Source of the DNA: Polytrichum commune
Taxonomy: Eukaryota > Streptophyta > Polytrichopsida > Polytrichales > Polytrichaceae
DNA: 64,000 nucleotides
Assembly (NCBI GenBank): GCA_950295325.1
Contig: OX485808.1
Coordinates: 33,751,180 to 33,815,179 of the forward strand
Reading direction: 5' to 3'
The stretch's first letter is position 1, and each line of letters begins with the position of its first letter. Below, one piece after another: positions 1 through 12,200 of the stretch. A program made the translations under genes and the position numbers. The notes beneath the pieces were generated by a model. It saw only the letters and a program-made list of their open reading frames with translations, ran no database searches and was not told where the DNA came from.

Positions 1-2491
1 TCCCAATTAAGTTATACCATAATCTTCGGTGTGCATACTAACTAATTATGTCATTCAGGTGTAAAAAATGATATAGTCTCGGTAAAATGTTATAACAATG
101 CGTAACTCCAAATGGTAACCCGCATTAATAGGACGATTTTAGTGTAGCCCCACTATGACAAGCGGTACCACCACCGGAAGGCGTTAAAGTATGATTTGTA
201 GGAAATCTTGATGGTTAGTACACCCGATGAGCAAGCTACGAGTGGAAGGCAACCCACACGGCTTGTAAGTATGAATCCAATCCACCTCTCCGGACACCTC
301 GAAGATTTCATCATGGGTGGTCGGAGAGGGTCGTTTTCCTCACCACAAATGCGTGGAGTTTAATACGGAATATCGGGTGACTCGCCGGTGGCCGGAGGCG
401 TACCCCTCTACGTGGCGGAGGCCGTCGAGGCGCAAGGGGTCACCTCCTCCATGTACATTTGCTACACACAATAGGCTAGTCGTCGCTCAACATGAAAGTA
501 CTTTTGCAAACGATCTTCAAAATTGTGTGTTTCGTGTCAAAACTATCTTGCTTGGAATCTACGAAAATGTCGTGTATGTGCAATTCGGTGGTCACTTCCT
601 CCATGTAAGGTAGAAATACCATAACCCGTGAAAATAAGGTGATTTTATCGCATTGAAGATTTGCTTTGACAATCATGAGATAATTTTCCAAGATAGACGA
701 GAAGGATTCATGAAGAATGCAAGTTGTTTCATATTTTTCTGCCCTATGCAAAAAATGCTACAATTTTTCAAAGTGGAAAGTTGTCCAACCCCTTACTTGT
801 TCACTAGATTCTCCCTACACTGAACACGGTAATCCGCATTTCTGTATAGAACATCGCCTAAATCGGTTACCTCATGAGTACATTGACACTTGACTCCCAT
901 TGGCTACACTAAGTGCACATGCATTGAAGTTGCCGCCGAGCCATGATCGGTTTTAGAAATGGCACTTCACCATTATGACGGCGGTCTAGTGCACTGCTAG
1001 AGGGTGATTAACGGCTTATGATATTTCTACCTTACATTTGTTACATACAATAGGCTAGTTGCTCAACATGAAAGTACTTTTGCAAATGATCTTCAAAATT
1101 GTATGTCTCATGTCAAAAATGTCTTGCTTGGAATCTACGAAATTCTCGTGTATGTGTGCGCGCAAGCGATATGGTGCATTTACGAATATGTTTGGTGAGA
1201 GTGAAACAACACTATGAACTTTGATGGTACATTCATGTGCATGTATTGGTGACTTAGATCACTTCACACGAAGCCAAAAATCTAGACAAACAAGAGGGAT
1301 CGAGCTTACATAGAATCTAGAACGTGTTGATGTATTAACTCTTGAAGGGGCTAAGGTGTTTTTGGAGAAGTGAGATGGTTCAATATGAAAGGCTTAACAA
1401 ATCTTGATGTCATCTCTTGAAGAACATTCATGAGATAGGTGCACAAATCACATTTGAAAAGCTCATTTTGGACTCCTTGGGCCTTTAAATGTTCAATATA
1501 TGATGTCAAAAGCTGATTACAGGGAGGTCACTATCGAAATTTTATTAAACCACATGAGAAACTATATAAGATGTTTTTAATCCAAGAGAGAGAAAAAATC
1601 TATACAAATTTTGGAATTACTATAGTTTGGATGAAACGACCCACACAATGTTATATCTAGAATAGCGTACGTGAAAACTATAGGTAGTATTTGGTATTTA
1701 TTAATAAAGTAATGTTTGTTATCTTTGGAGGAACAAAGAATTTATGTGAAGCTCAAGAATGTCTTTGGATTGGATGAGACATTGCCGCAACTAACTACAA
1801 GTCATCAAAATTTAGATGTTGGCAACCTTTAAGGTGGTCACTGAGAGTTTAAAGATAGTGTTTGAAATTTCAAGACAGTGTCGCAACTAGGTAACATTCA
1901 GTTTTATTTGCATGCATCATTAATGTATTGCTATCATTTTGTTATGAAATTAACTTTAATTTGTGTCAGAATTCTAGTATTTTAATGATTGGTATAATTT
2001 ACAAACAATATAAAGTTCATAAAATAAGTTCATGGTGCAAATTATATTTACCTATAGGGTCTTAAAAAACACCTCAAAGTACCATTCTATTTACTAATAG
2101 GATGCCAATTATTCAAGAAATTTAGATACATAGCCCGTCTTTAATGAAACCCCGACCGCACGTGGTTTACAAAAGTATACAGCTTGTGATCTCCCCGGAT
2201 TAAGACATCAACATATTCTACTTCAAAAAATTGGGTTTGGCGAGAGACCGATTAAGCTTAGTGACAAAAATCTCAAAATCATTCACACGGAATTATCCCT
2301 ATACTGATGGATTAGGAGAGCCTATGACAAACACTTTCGACGATTGAGACCTGTAATATACTTCAAAATAATTCGCAAGAGTATTTCTTTTATATCACCA
2401 AATCCATAAGAAGACTCAAGTATGCAATAAACTCTAGGAAATTTCAACATCGTGTGAAGTAACTAAGGTTTATGAAAGTCTTTACGATTTA
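1..2491. other. Intergenic, no gene recognised
   Basis: No reading frame here resembles a known protein and no intron-exon structure is visible. The stretch contains a diverged direct repeat at 456-581 and 1035-1157 and a 20-bp inverted repeat at 605-624 and 1016-1035, annotated separately. A part near 690-860 is loosely similar to 20510-20640, so it probably belongs to a dispersed repeat. The rest is AT-rich sequence in which I see nothing. Confidence 0.6.
456..1157. repeat. Diverged direct repeat flanking an inverted-repeat-bounded segment
   Basis: Positions 456-581 and 1035-1157 are two direct copies of a segment of about 125 bp; both contain CAATAGGCTAGT and CATGAAAGTACTTTTGCAAA. Between them, 605-624 and 1016-1035 form an inverted repeat (GTAAGGTAGAAATACC and a near-perfect reverse complement). 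The layout suggests an unidentified mobile element or a tandem duplication with later insertion. No coding content is recognised. Confidence 0.6.
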
Positions 2492-3066
2492 GGGTTGCTT
2501 CACACTATGGCCGTCCAAGTCAAGAGGCTCTGGGATTGAATGGCCAGACTTTGTTGAGAGTCCAAAGAAATGGGTTGAAAATAGCCAATATGATATAGGA
2601 ATTGGACCCTATGGTTGGGCATAGTGTGAAGCTTCCAAAGGCCAAGCTCATAGTCCACCTTTGGCCATGAACTCCCACGGCCTCTCAACTTGGATGGCCA
2701 TAGTGTGAAGCCTCCAAAGGCCAAGCCCACCGTCCAAAGGAAGAAGGAGCATCCCACTTTACTCCCTGTCCAAAACAACCCCTCCAATCCAACGGCCAAG
2801 ATCTTGTCAATTTTTGACTTTTTTATGAAAAAAATCGACGGCCTCTCGACCATAGTTTGGGTTTCCATACCTGCTCGACCTAAACTTCCTCAAGAGCATG
2901 TTGCCTTGGTCAAAAAGTATTGCCATGTAGGCATTTTAAAAAAACGATGGCCATTGGACTTTGGCCTCTAGTGTGAAGGGTCAAGAGGCCAAATTCCTGA
3001 TTTCTTGCAATCTGATTGGTGGAAATCGACGGCCTCTTGACCTTCAACCATAGTGTGAAGCGGCCG
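2492..3066. mobile_element. Composite MITE with repeated CTTCACACTATGG tips
   Basis: The left tip (GGGTTGCTTCACACTATGG, from 2492) is matched in reverse near 2620-2640, 2690-2711 and 3050-3066. The first 215 bp (about 2498-2712) form a good inverted repeat: the left tip with its following GTCCAAGTCAAGAGGC is mirrored by GCCTCTCAACTTGGAT. A further arm ends at about 3066, followed by GCTA. The left flank is TTA. The tips resemble those of the Harbinger-like elements elsewhere in the window (GGGCCACTTCACAC), so a related non-autonomous family is likely. It appears to be a composite or nested copy. Reading frames inside it are by-products of the repeat. Confidence 0.6.
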
Positions 3067-3769
3067 CTAGGGTGATTTCGTTGAGGAACAAGCCTCGTGA
3101 TTGAAGAGGAACAAACCTTGGACTAGATTGTAACGGACAATTTGGCTGGCAACCAAAACAGTAAATTATTTCTTTCAATAAATCTTTGTTTATTATTTTG
3201 TATTGTGCCACACTTTGGTTGGTAATTTTATCCTATATGAATAATTTTAGATCACTTTACGTTGCGATGACATTGACTACTTCAATTTCCTCATGCATTC
3301 ATTGTTCATCATTACTAATGTCAAGAGGTTCCTATGGAGTAGACTTTGAGTACAAACAAGTATAGAGAGTTCAAGCACTTGAATTCATCAACTTCAATAG
3401 GCAACAAATCAATTTTTGCTTCTCAATGGAAATGCACCACTACCGCTCTCCAAGATCCCAAGATTCTCTCTCTCTCCAAGGATGAAGTGATTTTGTCTAT
3501 CCAATGTAGGATTTTATCTCAAGTGCACAAAGGGGCCAACCGAATAAAAAAGAAATGAAAATGGAACATCAATGCATTACACCGACGTGCGATGTCCATT
3601 CATCTCCTTCTACCCATGTTCATGTGAACATGTGGGGCACTTTGGAGACTTATTGCCTATACTACTACTAGGTCCATAGACTTTTTTTGTTTGTATGTTA
3701 TCATTACAGCCTATTTTATCTAAAGGTACCGATGCTTTGATTCTTTTCCAAAGAAAAACTTAATAATTT

Positions 3770-3960
3770 AGTACGATGTAAGGTTGAGGCATCTATAGCC
3801 AACAAAATAAGAGAGGTTAACCCACAACCGCTCATCTGAATGCTTATTCCGGGCTACAACAGTTGTCAAAACTCTTATGAGGGTAATCAATCACAAGCCG
3901 CCATCACATAGCTTGTAACTTTGTCCGCCTAAAAATATATAGACCTCATCCATGTCAGCA
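3770..3960. repeat. Dispersed repeat, inverted partner at 17.8-18.15 kb
   Basis: This segment (GAGGCATCTATAG, GGTTAACCCA, TTGTCAAAACTCTTATGAGG) reappears in reverse complement, diverged, between about 17800 and 18150. The partner keeps the order of the blocks but has an insertion of about 130 bp. No coding content; element class unknown. Confidence 0.55.
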
Positions 3961-4574
3961 TTACATGACCCTAGTGAGCGGTTCAATTAAATGGACATGG
4001 CTAACTATGGATGCCTTGGCCTTATACAAAATAGAACAAGACTTCAAGTATACCTAAAACTCTCTAGAAAGTTGGACAAAATGATATTACATGTTTGTGC
4101 ATCGTAACTTGTATTACCAAGTTATGCTTTCATGTAATTGTAGATTAGTCATTGAACCTATTATGTATATTTGAGGTCATTATTACAATACAGAATTAGC
4201 AGCATGGCTATAACAAGTATATTGACATATTTGCATGTACGAACATGGCTAGTTGCATTTGGGCCCATTTGGGACATCCATTTATTCATAAAAGAAAAAG
4301 CAAAAGCAACGCCAGGCAATCCGATGTGAATTTGAGCTTTTTGGCCTACCCTGCTCAAGAATCCCTTTGGTGCAGGGTGGGGTTTCCTGCCTACCTTGCG
4401 GTGGGTGGGTTCTTGTCATCAGTTTATTCACAAGAACAATATATAGATGCACAAGAATTGAGAAAAATCAGGTGAAAATTTTCTTGGACTTTCGGAAAAT
4501 TCATGTTTTACTGCAACTTTTCTTATGAATATTATGAGATGGAAATCATACAACCTTGAAAATGGATGGGATAC

Positions 4575-4905
4575 TTTTGAAAAAAGAAAAAAGAAAAAAC
4601 TATGAACATCGATGTTCCACCAACATAAACACACAAGCATGGTAACCCTACATTGCTCAAAGGATCATCCCCTCCATCATACGATCCGCTTTGGATGAGG
4701 TTGGATGTGCCAAGATATGGGCCGTAGACTCCTCGCCTTCGAGAACAAAAACAAAAGTAAAAATGAACACCCATATTTCACCAACGTAAATATGAACATG
4801 TTAACTCTATATATATATATATTTCTCAAAGGGCCATCCCCTTGATACGATCCTTTTGGATGAGGATGGAGGTGCCAAGATTTGGGCCGTAGTCTCCTAT
4901 GAGGT
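4575..4905. repeat. Diverged tandem duplication, unit about 165 bp
   Basis: Two head-to-tail copies run from about 4575 to 4740 and 4745 to 4905. Both have an A-rich start, then a TTCCACCAACATAA / TTTCACCAACGTAA block, a CTCAAAGG-ATCATCCCC block, and end with GGATGAGG-TGG followed by GCCAAGAT-TGGGCCGTAG. The second copy contains a short (TA)n run at 4807-4821. Function unknown. Confidence 0.6.
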
Positions 4906-5154
4906 AGAATGGACGGATCCAAAAGTGGTTACATTCCATGTACGGGATGTGTGGGGAAGGACTCCCCGTGTCATAGTACCCACAAAACTTACTCAATTTG
5001 GGTTAGAACGTAGAACCGCCCACCAAGGGTTGGAAATTCCAAGCCAAAAGGTTTCACGATGTCGGGTATATATCATCATTAGGGTTTCGTCACGGCCAAA
5101 GCGTTTCGCATTAAAACCTAATTTACTCAGATATAGCAACGTCTCGGGAGGTTT

Positions 5155-5310
5155 TAGGGTATAATTGGTTGAAACCCTAGTATTTCCAAGTCCAATCGAT
5201 CACATGTTGTGATCTCTTGGTTTTGCCAATGAACTCGTGGTATGTTCCATAGATTGCTCTAAAAAACGACCGGTGATTTTCCTAGAGCATTGAAGGTCAA
5301 GTAATTATTC
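5155..5310. repeat. Repeat family Y copy
   Basis: This is one of four copies of an unclassified repeat. Copies are also seen at about 44070-44281 (reverse) and 58003-58200 plus 58200-58400 (tandem pair). Shared blocks are GAAACCCTAG/GATCCTAGTGTTT, CAAGTCCAA-CGAT, and a TCTATAGATT-like stretch. No coding content. Confidence 0.5.
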
Positions 5311-5649
5311 CCGTTTGTTGTAGGTCCTTTTCCCCCTTTTAAGACCATAATCCATAAGGCGAAAATTTTCCCACCGCCGAGGGTGGAGTTAAGAAGCCTT
5401 GCAAAGTACGAATAAATGTGTGCTTGGTACGAAAGATTGCAAATGATGGCCATGGTGCGTGCCCCCATCAATGGACCACCAACCCACCAAATGCCCCAAT
5501 CAACCCCATTCGTGTCCACCTTTGACCCGTGATTATGGCTACCGTATAATCCTCGCTTACGCACACATATACACTTTTTTTAGTAACCCCTAAAAGTTGA
5601 GAAGGCTTTGATTTTTTGTTCGGATATTCATTTGTGGTCGTCCATACCC

Positions 5650-5830
5650 GTGCAGACGTTTGTGTTATAATCTTCTGATTTGAGACACGTGGATTTTTGA
5701 AATGTTGTGTGAATAATCTTATCTTCACAAGTATGCCTTCTAGATGGTCAGATCCACCATTAGTTAATATTAATTAAGTGATTGAGTTTGGATAACAATT
5801 TTCAGGTGAATTTTGAGAGATTTGGGCTTG
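5650..5830. repeat. Repeat Z, copy 1
   Basis: This segment is similar in the same orientation to about 47608-47790, which lies in intron 2 of the TTC27-like gene. Shared blocks include GTTTGTGTTATAATC/GTTTATGTTATAGTC, TCTGATTTG, ACTTCACAA-TATGCC and AGATCCACCAT. The element class is unknown and no ends were found. Confidence 0.5.
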
Positions 5831-5979
5831 GGCCTTCAGGAGTTACCATTCCTAGTGGCATGTACTACACCAATTGATATAGAATTATTATGTCTATGTC
5901 CATGATTTGTCTACCTCCTAGCTAGGAAAATTAGGGTTCGTACAATCTAGAAAGGTAAAGTTGTGACTCTAGGATGTGT

Positions 5980-6370
5980 GACATAATAAATGGAGGTGCC
6001 CATTTGGTAAAATGAGTTATAAAAGGCCCATAGTATAAAATGGTAAGTGGGCCTAAACAAGACACTTTTAGATTTGCACCCGCTTGCTAGGACAATAAAC
6101 AAGCAATTAGTTGGAGATGATTAGCTAATCCAAATCAAAGCCATACTCAATGAAGTTAGAGCTCGCATGAACATATTATTCATTATCATAGTTGGGATCC
6201 TCTTGCTTCAAGTAAGTCACCCCACTTATGTTGATTATTCAACCTAAAATAGTTGACAAATTTTGAACACGTAACTTTTTGGTGTTTGTCCATACATTCA
6301 CACCTTACCAAACAACACTTAAATATAGGTCTCTAGTTAAGAAAAATAACCAACTACGACCTACTTACCT
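5980..6370. repeat. Repeat family X copy
   Basis: Family X is an unclassified dispersed repeat seen many times in this window. Diagnostic blocks here are a GAGCTCGCATGAACATATTATTCATTATC-like stretch, CACCCCACTTATGTTGA, a GTCCATACATTC block and a final AAATATAGGTCTC. The same blocks, in either orientation, recur near 7.3, 11.8, 13.5, 19.3, 19.75, 23.0, 43.2, 52.0, 56.4, 60.6 and 63.5 kb. Confidence 0.5.
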
Positions 6371-6479
6371 TAGTTGCAAAAAAAAATTCTTTCCTCCATG
6401 TTTAGGACATAAACTTGGGCATAAAATAATTAATTTAGAAGGTGCCTAAATTTATGGGATATTAAATTCATTGGTAAAA

Positions 6480-6563
6480 ATTAGTATTAGTATTAGTATT
6501 ATTTAAATTTTATTTATTTATTTATTTATTTATTTAAATTAACAATTTAAACAATTTAAAAAA

Positions 6564-6601
<38 letters not shown>
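6480..6601. repeat. Microsatellite cluster (TTAGTA, TTTA, AAC)
   Basis: Three simple repeats lie almost back to back: three TTAGTA-like units at 6481-6500, (TTTA)n at about 6510-6535, and (AAC)n of about 12 units at 6566-6601. No gene overlaps them. Confidence 0.9.
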
Positions 6602-7264
6602 TTCAAAGAGTGCCTTAAATCATAATAATGCAAGTGACATTCACTGGAATCCAACAAGGTAGCATCAAATAACTTCAACAGTGTCTTCACACGGCATCAA
6701 TCTCACTCATGGTCGAAAAACAATACAAGCATGAATTTTCTCCACAACTCATGTTGACACACTACCATAAAAACAAGACTAAGATAAACAAATGGAAATG
6801 AATGTCTAACTTATTTTTAATTACTTTTCAAATTTGCCTAATATTAGAATTTTTTTGTTGGGTTGCCTAACTTACTTTTGCACTTTGATTAATTATTAGA
6901 CAGAAAAGTGCCCCAGCTGCTAGAAATCTACGGTAGTCTTTGTGAAACAAAAGGATTTACATTATTCACCAACACTTTATAATAGTCTTTCATGGCCATT
7001 ATTTAGTGCAATGTTTCTTCCGATCACCAATGTACTATCATCCTCTATAACTCTACTACTGAGAGTCCAACCTACAACCTAGCCGATATTAGACAAAATC
7101 CACATCACGAATTAAGTCCGATATCGAAATGAATTCTTGAAACTCAACATAAGACTTAAAGACAAGTAAAAAATTGCGGAAAATTTTAACAAGCGTGTTC
7201 AAAGCGTAACAATGTAACTACACTTGTGGGGCAATTTTACATAGTACTTTGGTTTGATTAAACA

Positions 7265-7560
7265 GTAGATGGGTCTTAAATGGTTACTTTTTTCAAACTA
7301 GCCTACTTCTCCTAGGGATATGAAGTTACACGCAATTAGTACAAGATGGCTAACAAACCTAATCAAGGCCATAGCCACCCTTCCCATCATTGTTGGAGCT
7401 CAAGGTCAATGAAGATTTTCGTGCTCATTAATCGACCATATAGGCAAGTCCCCCAATTATGTTGACTAGTGTATCTAGAACAATAATCATATTCTCAACA
7501 CATAATCCAGTCTCTTTTGAACACATGTCATGGTTATACATGATTGGGAATTTATGATTC
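7265..7560. repeat. Repeat family X copy
   Basis: Starts with AGATGGGTCTTAAATGGTTAC, a tip shared (one or two changes) by copies at about 19027 and 42901. The block CCTACTTCTCCTAGG then follows, and later CCCCAATTATGTTGACTA. No coding content. Confidence 0.5.
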
Positions 7561-7777
7561 ACACACCATGGAATAAACTATCCCATTATTTTGAAGCATC
7601 CCATGACATTGTGTATTCACATAATCTCCTAGGTTTCTAATAATAAGTTTTTGAATATTCAGGTGATTTATTTACATGCACTGTAGATGAAGTATACAAA
7701 CCATACTGATGAAAATTAAGAATAGTAATGAAATGAAAATTTATATATCTCTAAAATATCAGCTTCAAATCATCATC

Positions 7778-7849
7778 GGGCACTTGGTCTAGTGGTATGA
7801 TTCTCGCTTTGGGTGCGAGAGGTCGCGAGTTCGATTCTCGCAGTGCCCC
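7778..7849 (+). tRNA. tRNA-Pro (anticodon UGG)
   Basis: The 72-nt sequence folds as a standard cloverleaf. The acceptor stem GGGCACT (7778-7784) pairs with AGTGCCC (7842-7848), leaving discriminator C at 7849. The anticodon stem is CTCGC/GCGAG around the loop TTTGGGT (7808-7814), giving anticodon TGG at 7810-7812. The T arm is GCGAG-TTCGATT-CTCGC (7825-7841). The A box (TGGTCTAGTGG) and B box (GGTCGCGAGTTCGATTC) for RNA polymerase III are intact. There is no intron and CCA is not encoded, as expected for a plant nuclear tRNA gene. A short fragment at about 7901-7920 (GATTCTCGCAATGC) may be a decayed partial copy. Confidence 0.95.
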
Positions 7850-9263
7850 CCATTCCACTAATGTTGCAATTGAAGCGCCATCATTTTTGGTTTTGGTTTG
7901 ATGATTCTCGCAATGCGCCTCTGAAATGTTTGGATCTTGAGGTTTTGGATCTCCCTTGAAAAAGAGATGACATACGATGGAAGACATTCCAATGCTTGAA
8001 CTGGTTTTGCAATTAACAAAAAAATTTAAATAGGACTTAAAGATCACATCCATGCAATTGACAGATACTCCGTATAGGTTTTGGGTGCAGATATGTATAT
8101 AATAAAATTGTCACCTAGATCTGACACCTAGGCAATTACATCTCAACCGATTTTACAATTGATGGGTTATAAACACTCACATGTGACATTGATGATCAAA
8201 TTCCAATATAGATATATGTACCTAAATCTACAATAGGATTAAGATATTCAACGAATTCAAAAACCGCACTTGAAGAATAAGTTAATTTTTTATAGGGTCA
8301 ATTTTGACATAATTAGCTTAAAATGGAATTATGTAGCTCAAAATTCAAGTGCATTTTTTGGGGTGTATGTTACCACCAATAACATAAAAAAAAATCCCTT
8401 CACTGTTTCCTAGCCAACATGTGTTACGATGAACATTTTTGTCACCTTACAGATTTGTGTACTCTAGAGATAAGTACTCTAGATGTGAGGCTCCCTCCCT
8501 ATAAGCGCATCGCAACAAACAAAAACAAGTGGGAGAGTAAGAAGTTGGTGTACACACTGGACATGTGTCACTATATATGCGTTTCAAAGTTCATGGGGTA
8601 AGTATGAGACGCTCTAAAACTCGACACCTAGAAACTATGCAAGACAAGTGGCAAGAAATGTCACCTTTTGCTGCTTGACATCTCCATATGAGAAGGGTAG
8701 CAGATGTAGGTAAGAAAACAGGTACAGCAGTGAGAATATGGCAATCTTTTCTGTGTCTTGTGTTCACAGCGAACAAGAAAAGAAAAGCATGTTATTATGC
8801 AAGTCATGTCACATGCAGTAATTTGTCAAATAAACGGGTACTTCAAATGAGTAAGGGCTTGCAAGTAACCTTGAACAATTCACTGCTGACTGAATCTCGA
8901 TTAGTCAGCTTTCAGCGTTCTCCATCACAATTTTGTCAACTGCTGGGTGAGGGATGTTTTTGAGAAATCTTTCAAGTAACCATTGTCTTACAATTTGTTG
9001 GGATCAACAAACACGGAGATCTGCTGAAGCACCTCAACAGCAGGATTCAATACTGACATACACTCTCAGCCGATGTAATGAGCCCTGGAAAGCAGAGTCT
9101 TCATGGCCATGTCTGAAAGAAGTAAACTATGAAATCTTTGTTGGACTTCCCACCTAGTGCCCTCTTGCCAGTGAGTCACTTTGCATTGGGTATAATCCAG
9201 GGAATACAGTAAGATTGTGCATATCAAGACGGGATATGTTTTTCCGAGTAGATCTCTGATGCC
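7850..9263. other. Intergenic between tRNA-Pro and the EMC8/9 3' end
   Basis: No protein or RNA gene is recognised. The sequence is AT-rich at 7850-8650 and more balanced afterwards. The stretch from about 9000 to 9263 is expected to include the 3'UTR of the minus-strand EMC8/9 gene, but no clear polyadenylation signal was picked out. Short reading frames here have no recognisable features. Confidence 0.5.
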
Positions 9264-12200
9264 TCAATTGAAGAAAGTGGCATTTAGCCAGTCCCTACAC
9301 ATGCACAAATAAATCATGTCAGCTGGGTAACTCAAGGAAAAACAGTAAAAAAATAAAGCAAGGTAACCAAAGTGATTATTTACATGAACTTTGACCAACA
9401 TTTATTGGATCAACCCCTAACAGGGCAGATGTTCTTACTAGCTGCTCATTCATATGATGAAACGTCATTTAGGGAAGGCTAGCATAGGACACAAGTTCTG
9501 AATTTTGAAAGCTTCTTACTTTGAAACATCATCCAAGTGCTCATCAAAATCAATTACATGTTGCTCCCGTTCCTCTGCAATGTAATCAGCCAGGATGCTA
9601 TTGGCAGTGGCTGGCTTTAGTGCTAACTCTGACGACTGAACTCCTCCAGGTCCTGCTAACCGCCAGTTTGCTCCATCTCGAATGTACAACTGTACAAAAC
9701 GTTGGATAATATTAAAATGGTACATAACTGTGAGACTTAAGATGTACACAAACAATCCACAGTAGCTAAGACTAGATTCAGACAACAAACATGAGGGCCA
9801 ACTTTTGTCTCACTAGCATGGCTCACCAATCCAAATTAGACCCTTCCACTTCACCTTTGCACTGTAAAGGAGTGAAAGTTACAATGCATTCCAACACACC
9901 CACTACTGTTAAATAATGCTTCCAGTTCCAGGGTTAAGCATTTCTGCAAAAGGAGCACTTGAACTGACCTGGACTACAGGCTTCTTAGTGTTGCCTTTCG
10001 AAAGATCTGCAAGCAGTCTGTTATCCAACTGCATCATGGTGAAACATTACAGGATAAATCACATCAGGTGTATTATGTGATGTGCATTAAGGTAACCCAG
10101 GCTAGGAAAGAGACAATAAACACAAGCAATCCTTTTGCAGGGATGAACAAATACATATCTGAAATTGTTCTTGATGAATTGAGGATAAATCTCAACTTCT
10201 TTTATATTAGTGTTAATTGCTACATACAAGAAAATAAAAATTTCTGATGCAAGAGAAGCCTACACCTTAATCAGAACATTCAACAGGGAATAAGGAACAA
10301 GGAAAATTACCAAGAGAATCGCTGATTGTGGGCAATGTTTTGCAATGTGATCCCCTATCTTTTTTGCAATAGAGCCGAGGTCGTAGTTGTCGAACCGTTC
10401 ATTTGCATGGTAATACCCCACGATTTGCAAAGAGCCATCCTTGCCAGTTGCTAGATATTCGTCAACCTACATTGACACACCAATCAACCATACGGAACAT
10501 AACTTTAGTATCAAAATCATGGTTCATGACAACCTTAAACTCCCCTTTCTGGCACTCTCATCAAGCAAAGTAAAGGATCAAAAAAACTCCTCCCATGGCC
10601 TCTTGGCCACAACCAATGAAAGCTGATAATGACAAGGAGATAGATGGGTCAAGAAACTATGACCATATCAACTCATAAGAGAAATGTTCACAGCTTGTAT
10701 GAGTTTTAAAAGCTGACTCAAACTATCCAACATAGTTGAAAGTGTTTGAGGTTACCACTTGACACATGATTCATTAGTTCTCTTGCCAGTTCTCACCTTG
10801 GAGATCAAAACCCTTCACACTAGTAGACAGGTCAAGAAATGACTGATTATGATCACCTCGACTTATGAGAGCAATAGTCACAGCTTGCACAAGTGTCAGA
10901 ATAAATGCAAACTAACCAACAAACTTCAGAGTGTTTGTGGTTCACATTTGACACACAAACCATTACCACATTTACCAGTTCTCACCTTGAAGATCAAACC
11001 CCTTCGCACTATGGGATAAACAGGGACGAATCCCCAGCCTAAAGCATGATGGTGATACCCATTGAAGAACTAGAAAACCTAAACCCCATGATTAAGAATA
11101 AGCCCAAGGCCTTAAGATCTGTGCATGATGATCACCACCACGTCATGCAGCTATAATACATTACTGAACCCCTTTTTCTCTCTGGCTTAGAGGGAAGAAC
11201 TTTCAATTCATACTACAGCTAGACCTTCAAGAATTTTTAATATTCTTGCCCTTTGCAGAGGAACCTCTGGTTTTGGAAGTGATCATACCATTTTCAGTGA
11301 GTATTACTTTTTGCTCTCAGTCTCATTAACCCGAAGAGCCTAACCATTCACTACCCTATATTCTGTAGGGTAGCTGTGAGAGAATCGAATTGCTTCAACA
11401 ATACCTAAGTACACAGCCAAATGAAGGCCAGAGCAATTCGCACACTACGAGTGCATTGCCTAAGTGAATCTTGAGCAATGAAGTGCACATTGGTTTTTCC
11501 ATGAATGTTATGCTGCTTTGCACGATGAATCTTGCAAAGGGATCAACCTCTCTCAATGTTATCCGCATTGCATGCAGTTGTAGTGACAGCATTGCTCTTA
11601 CGTGATCAGGCCTAATATGGCTAGTCATCTTAGATGGAGCCTAATTCAGTTAAGTCATCTTATATAGTTAACTATGTTTAAGTTGTGTTTGGTTTGGTGT
11701 GGATCCAAGAACAGACACAAAATGACATCATGTGTTTAAAAGAGATTGGACTACGTGCTCGAAGTTTGTTAACCACTCTAGGCTCAATAGTCAGCATAAT
11801 TTGGGGGACATATATGTATCATTTAATAATAATAAAAACATAATCTTCACTTTGATAATGAATAGATATTCATATGAGTTCCAAAAATTATGAGGAGAAT
11901 GGCTACAGGCACTATTTGGATTCACTAATCATCTTGCACTAGTTTTGTGTTCAATATCCTACGAGAAGTGGGTGGAGAGGTAAAAATATCCATTTCAGGT
12001 CCGCTTACCTTGATGAAGTGTACATCTATTCTTCCATGACTATTATGCTGCTTTGTACGATAAAGCTTGCAAAGGGATCAACCTCACTTGATGCTGCCCG
12101 CATTCCATGAAGTTATAAAGTACAGTATTCCTCTAAACCAATAGCCGGGTGCATGTGCCCTAAGATAATGCGGAAAATTGCTCCTGCATTCATCCCAAAG

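Larger units (their letters stand above)
3067..7777. other. Intergenic with dispersed repeats, no gene recognised
   Basis: No protein gene is supported. The stretch holds a dispersed repeat at 3770-3960, a diverged tandem duplication at 4575-4905, repeat family Y at 5155-5310, repeat Z at 5650-5830, family X copies at about 5980-6370 and 7265-7560, and microsatellites at 6480-6601. These are annotated separately. The remaining sequence shows nothing I can name. Confidence 0.6.

Noticed and set aside
2500-2971. Frames of 122 and 93 residues on opposite strands
   Set aside because: Both are made of the repeated tips of the composite MITE.
7901-7925. Second tRNA-like segment next to tRNA-Pro
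   Set aside because: Only about 14 bases match; no acceptor or anticodon stem can form.
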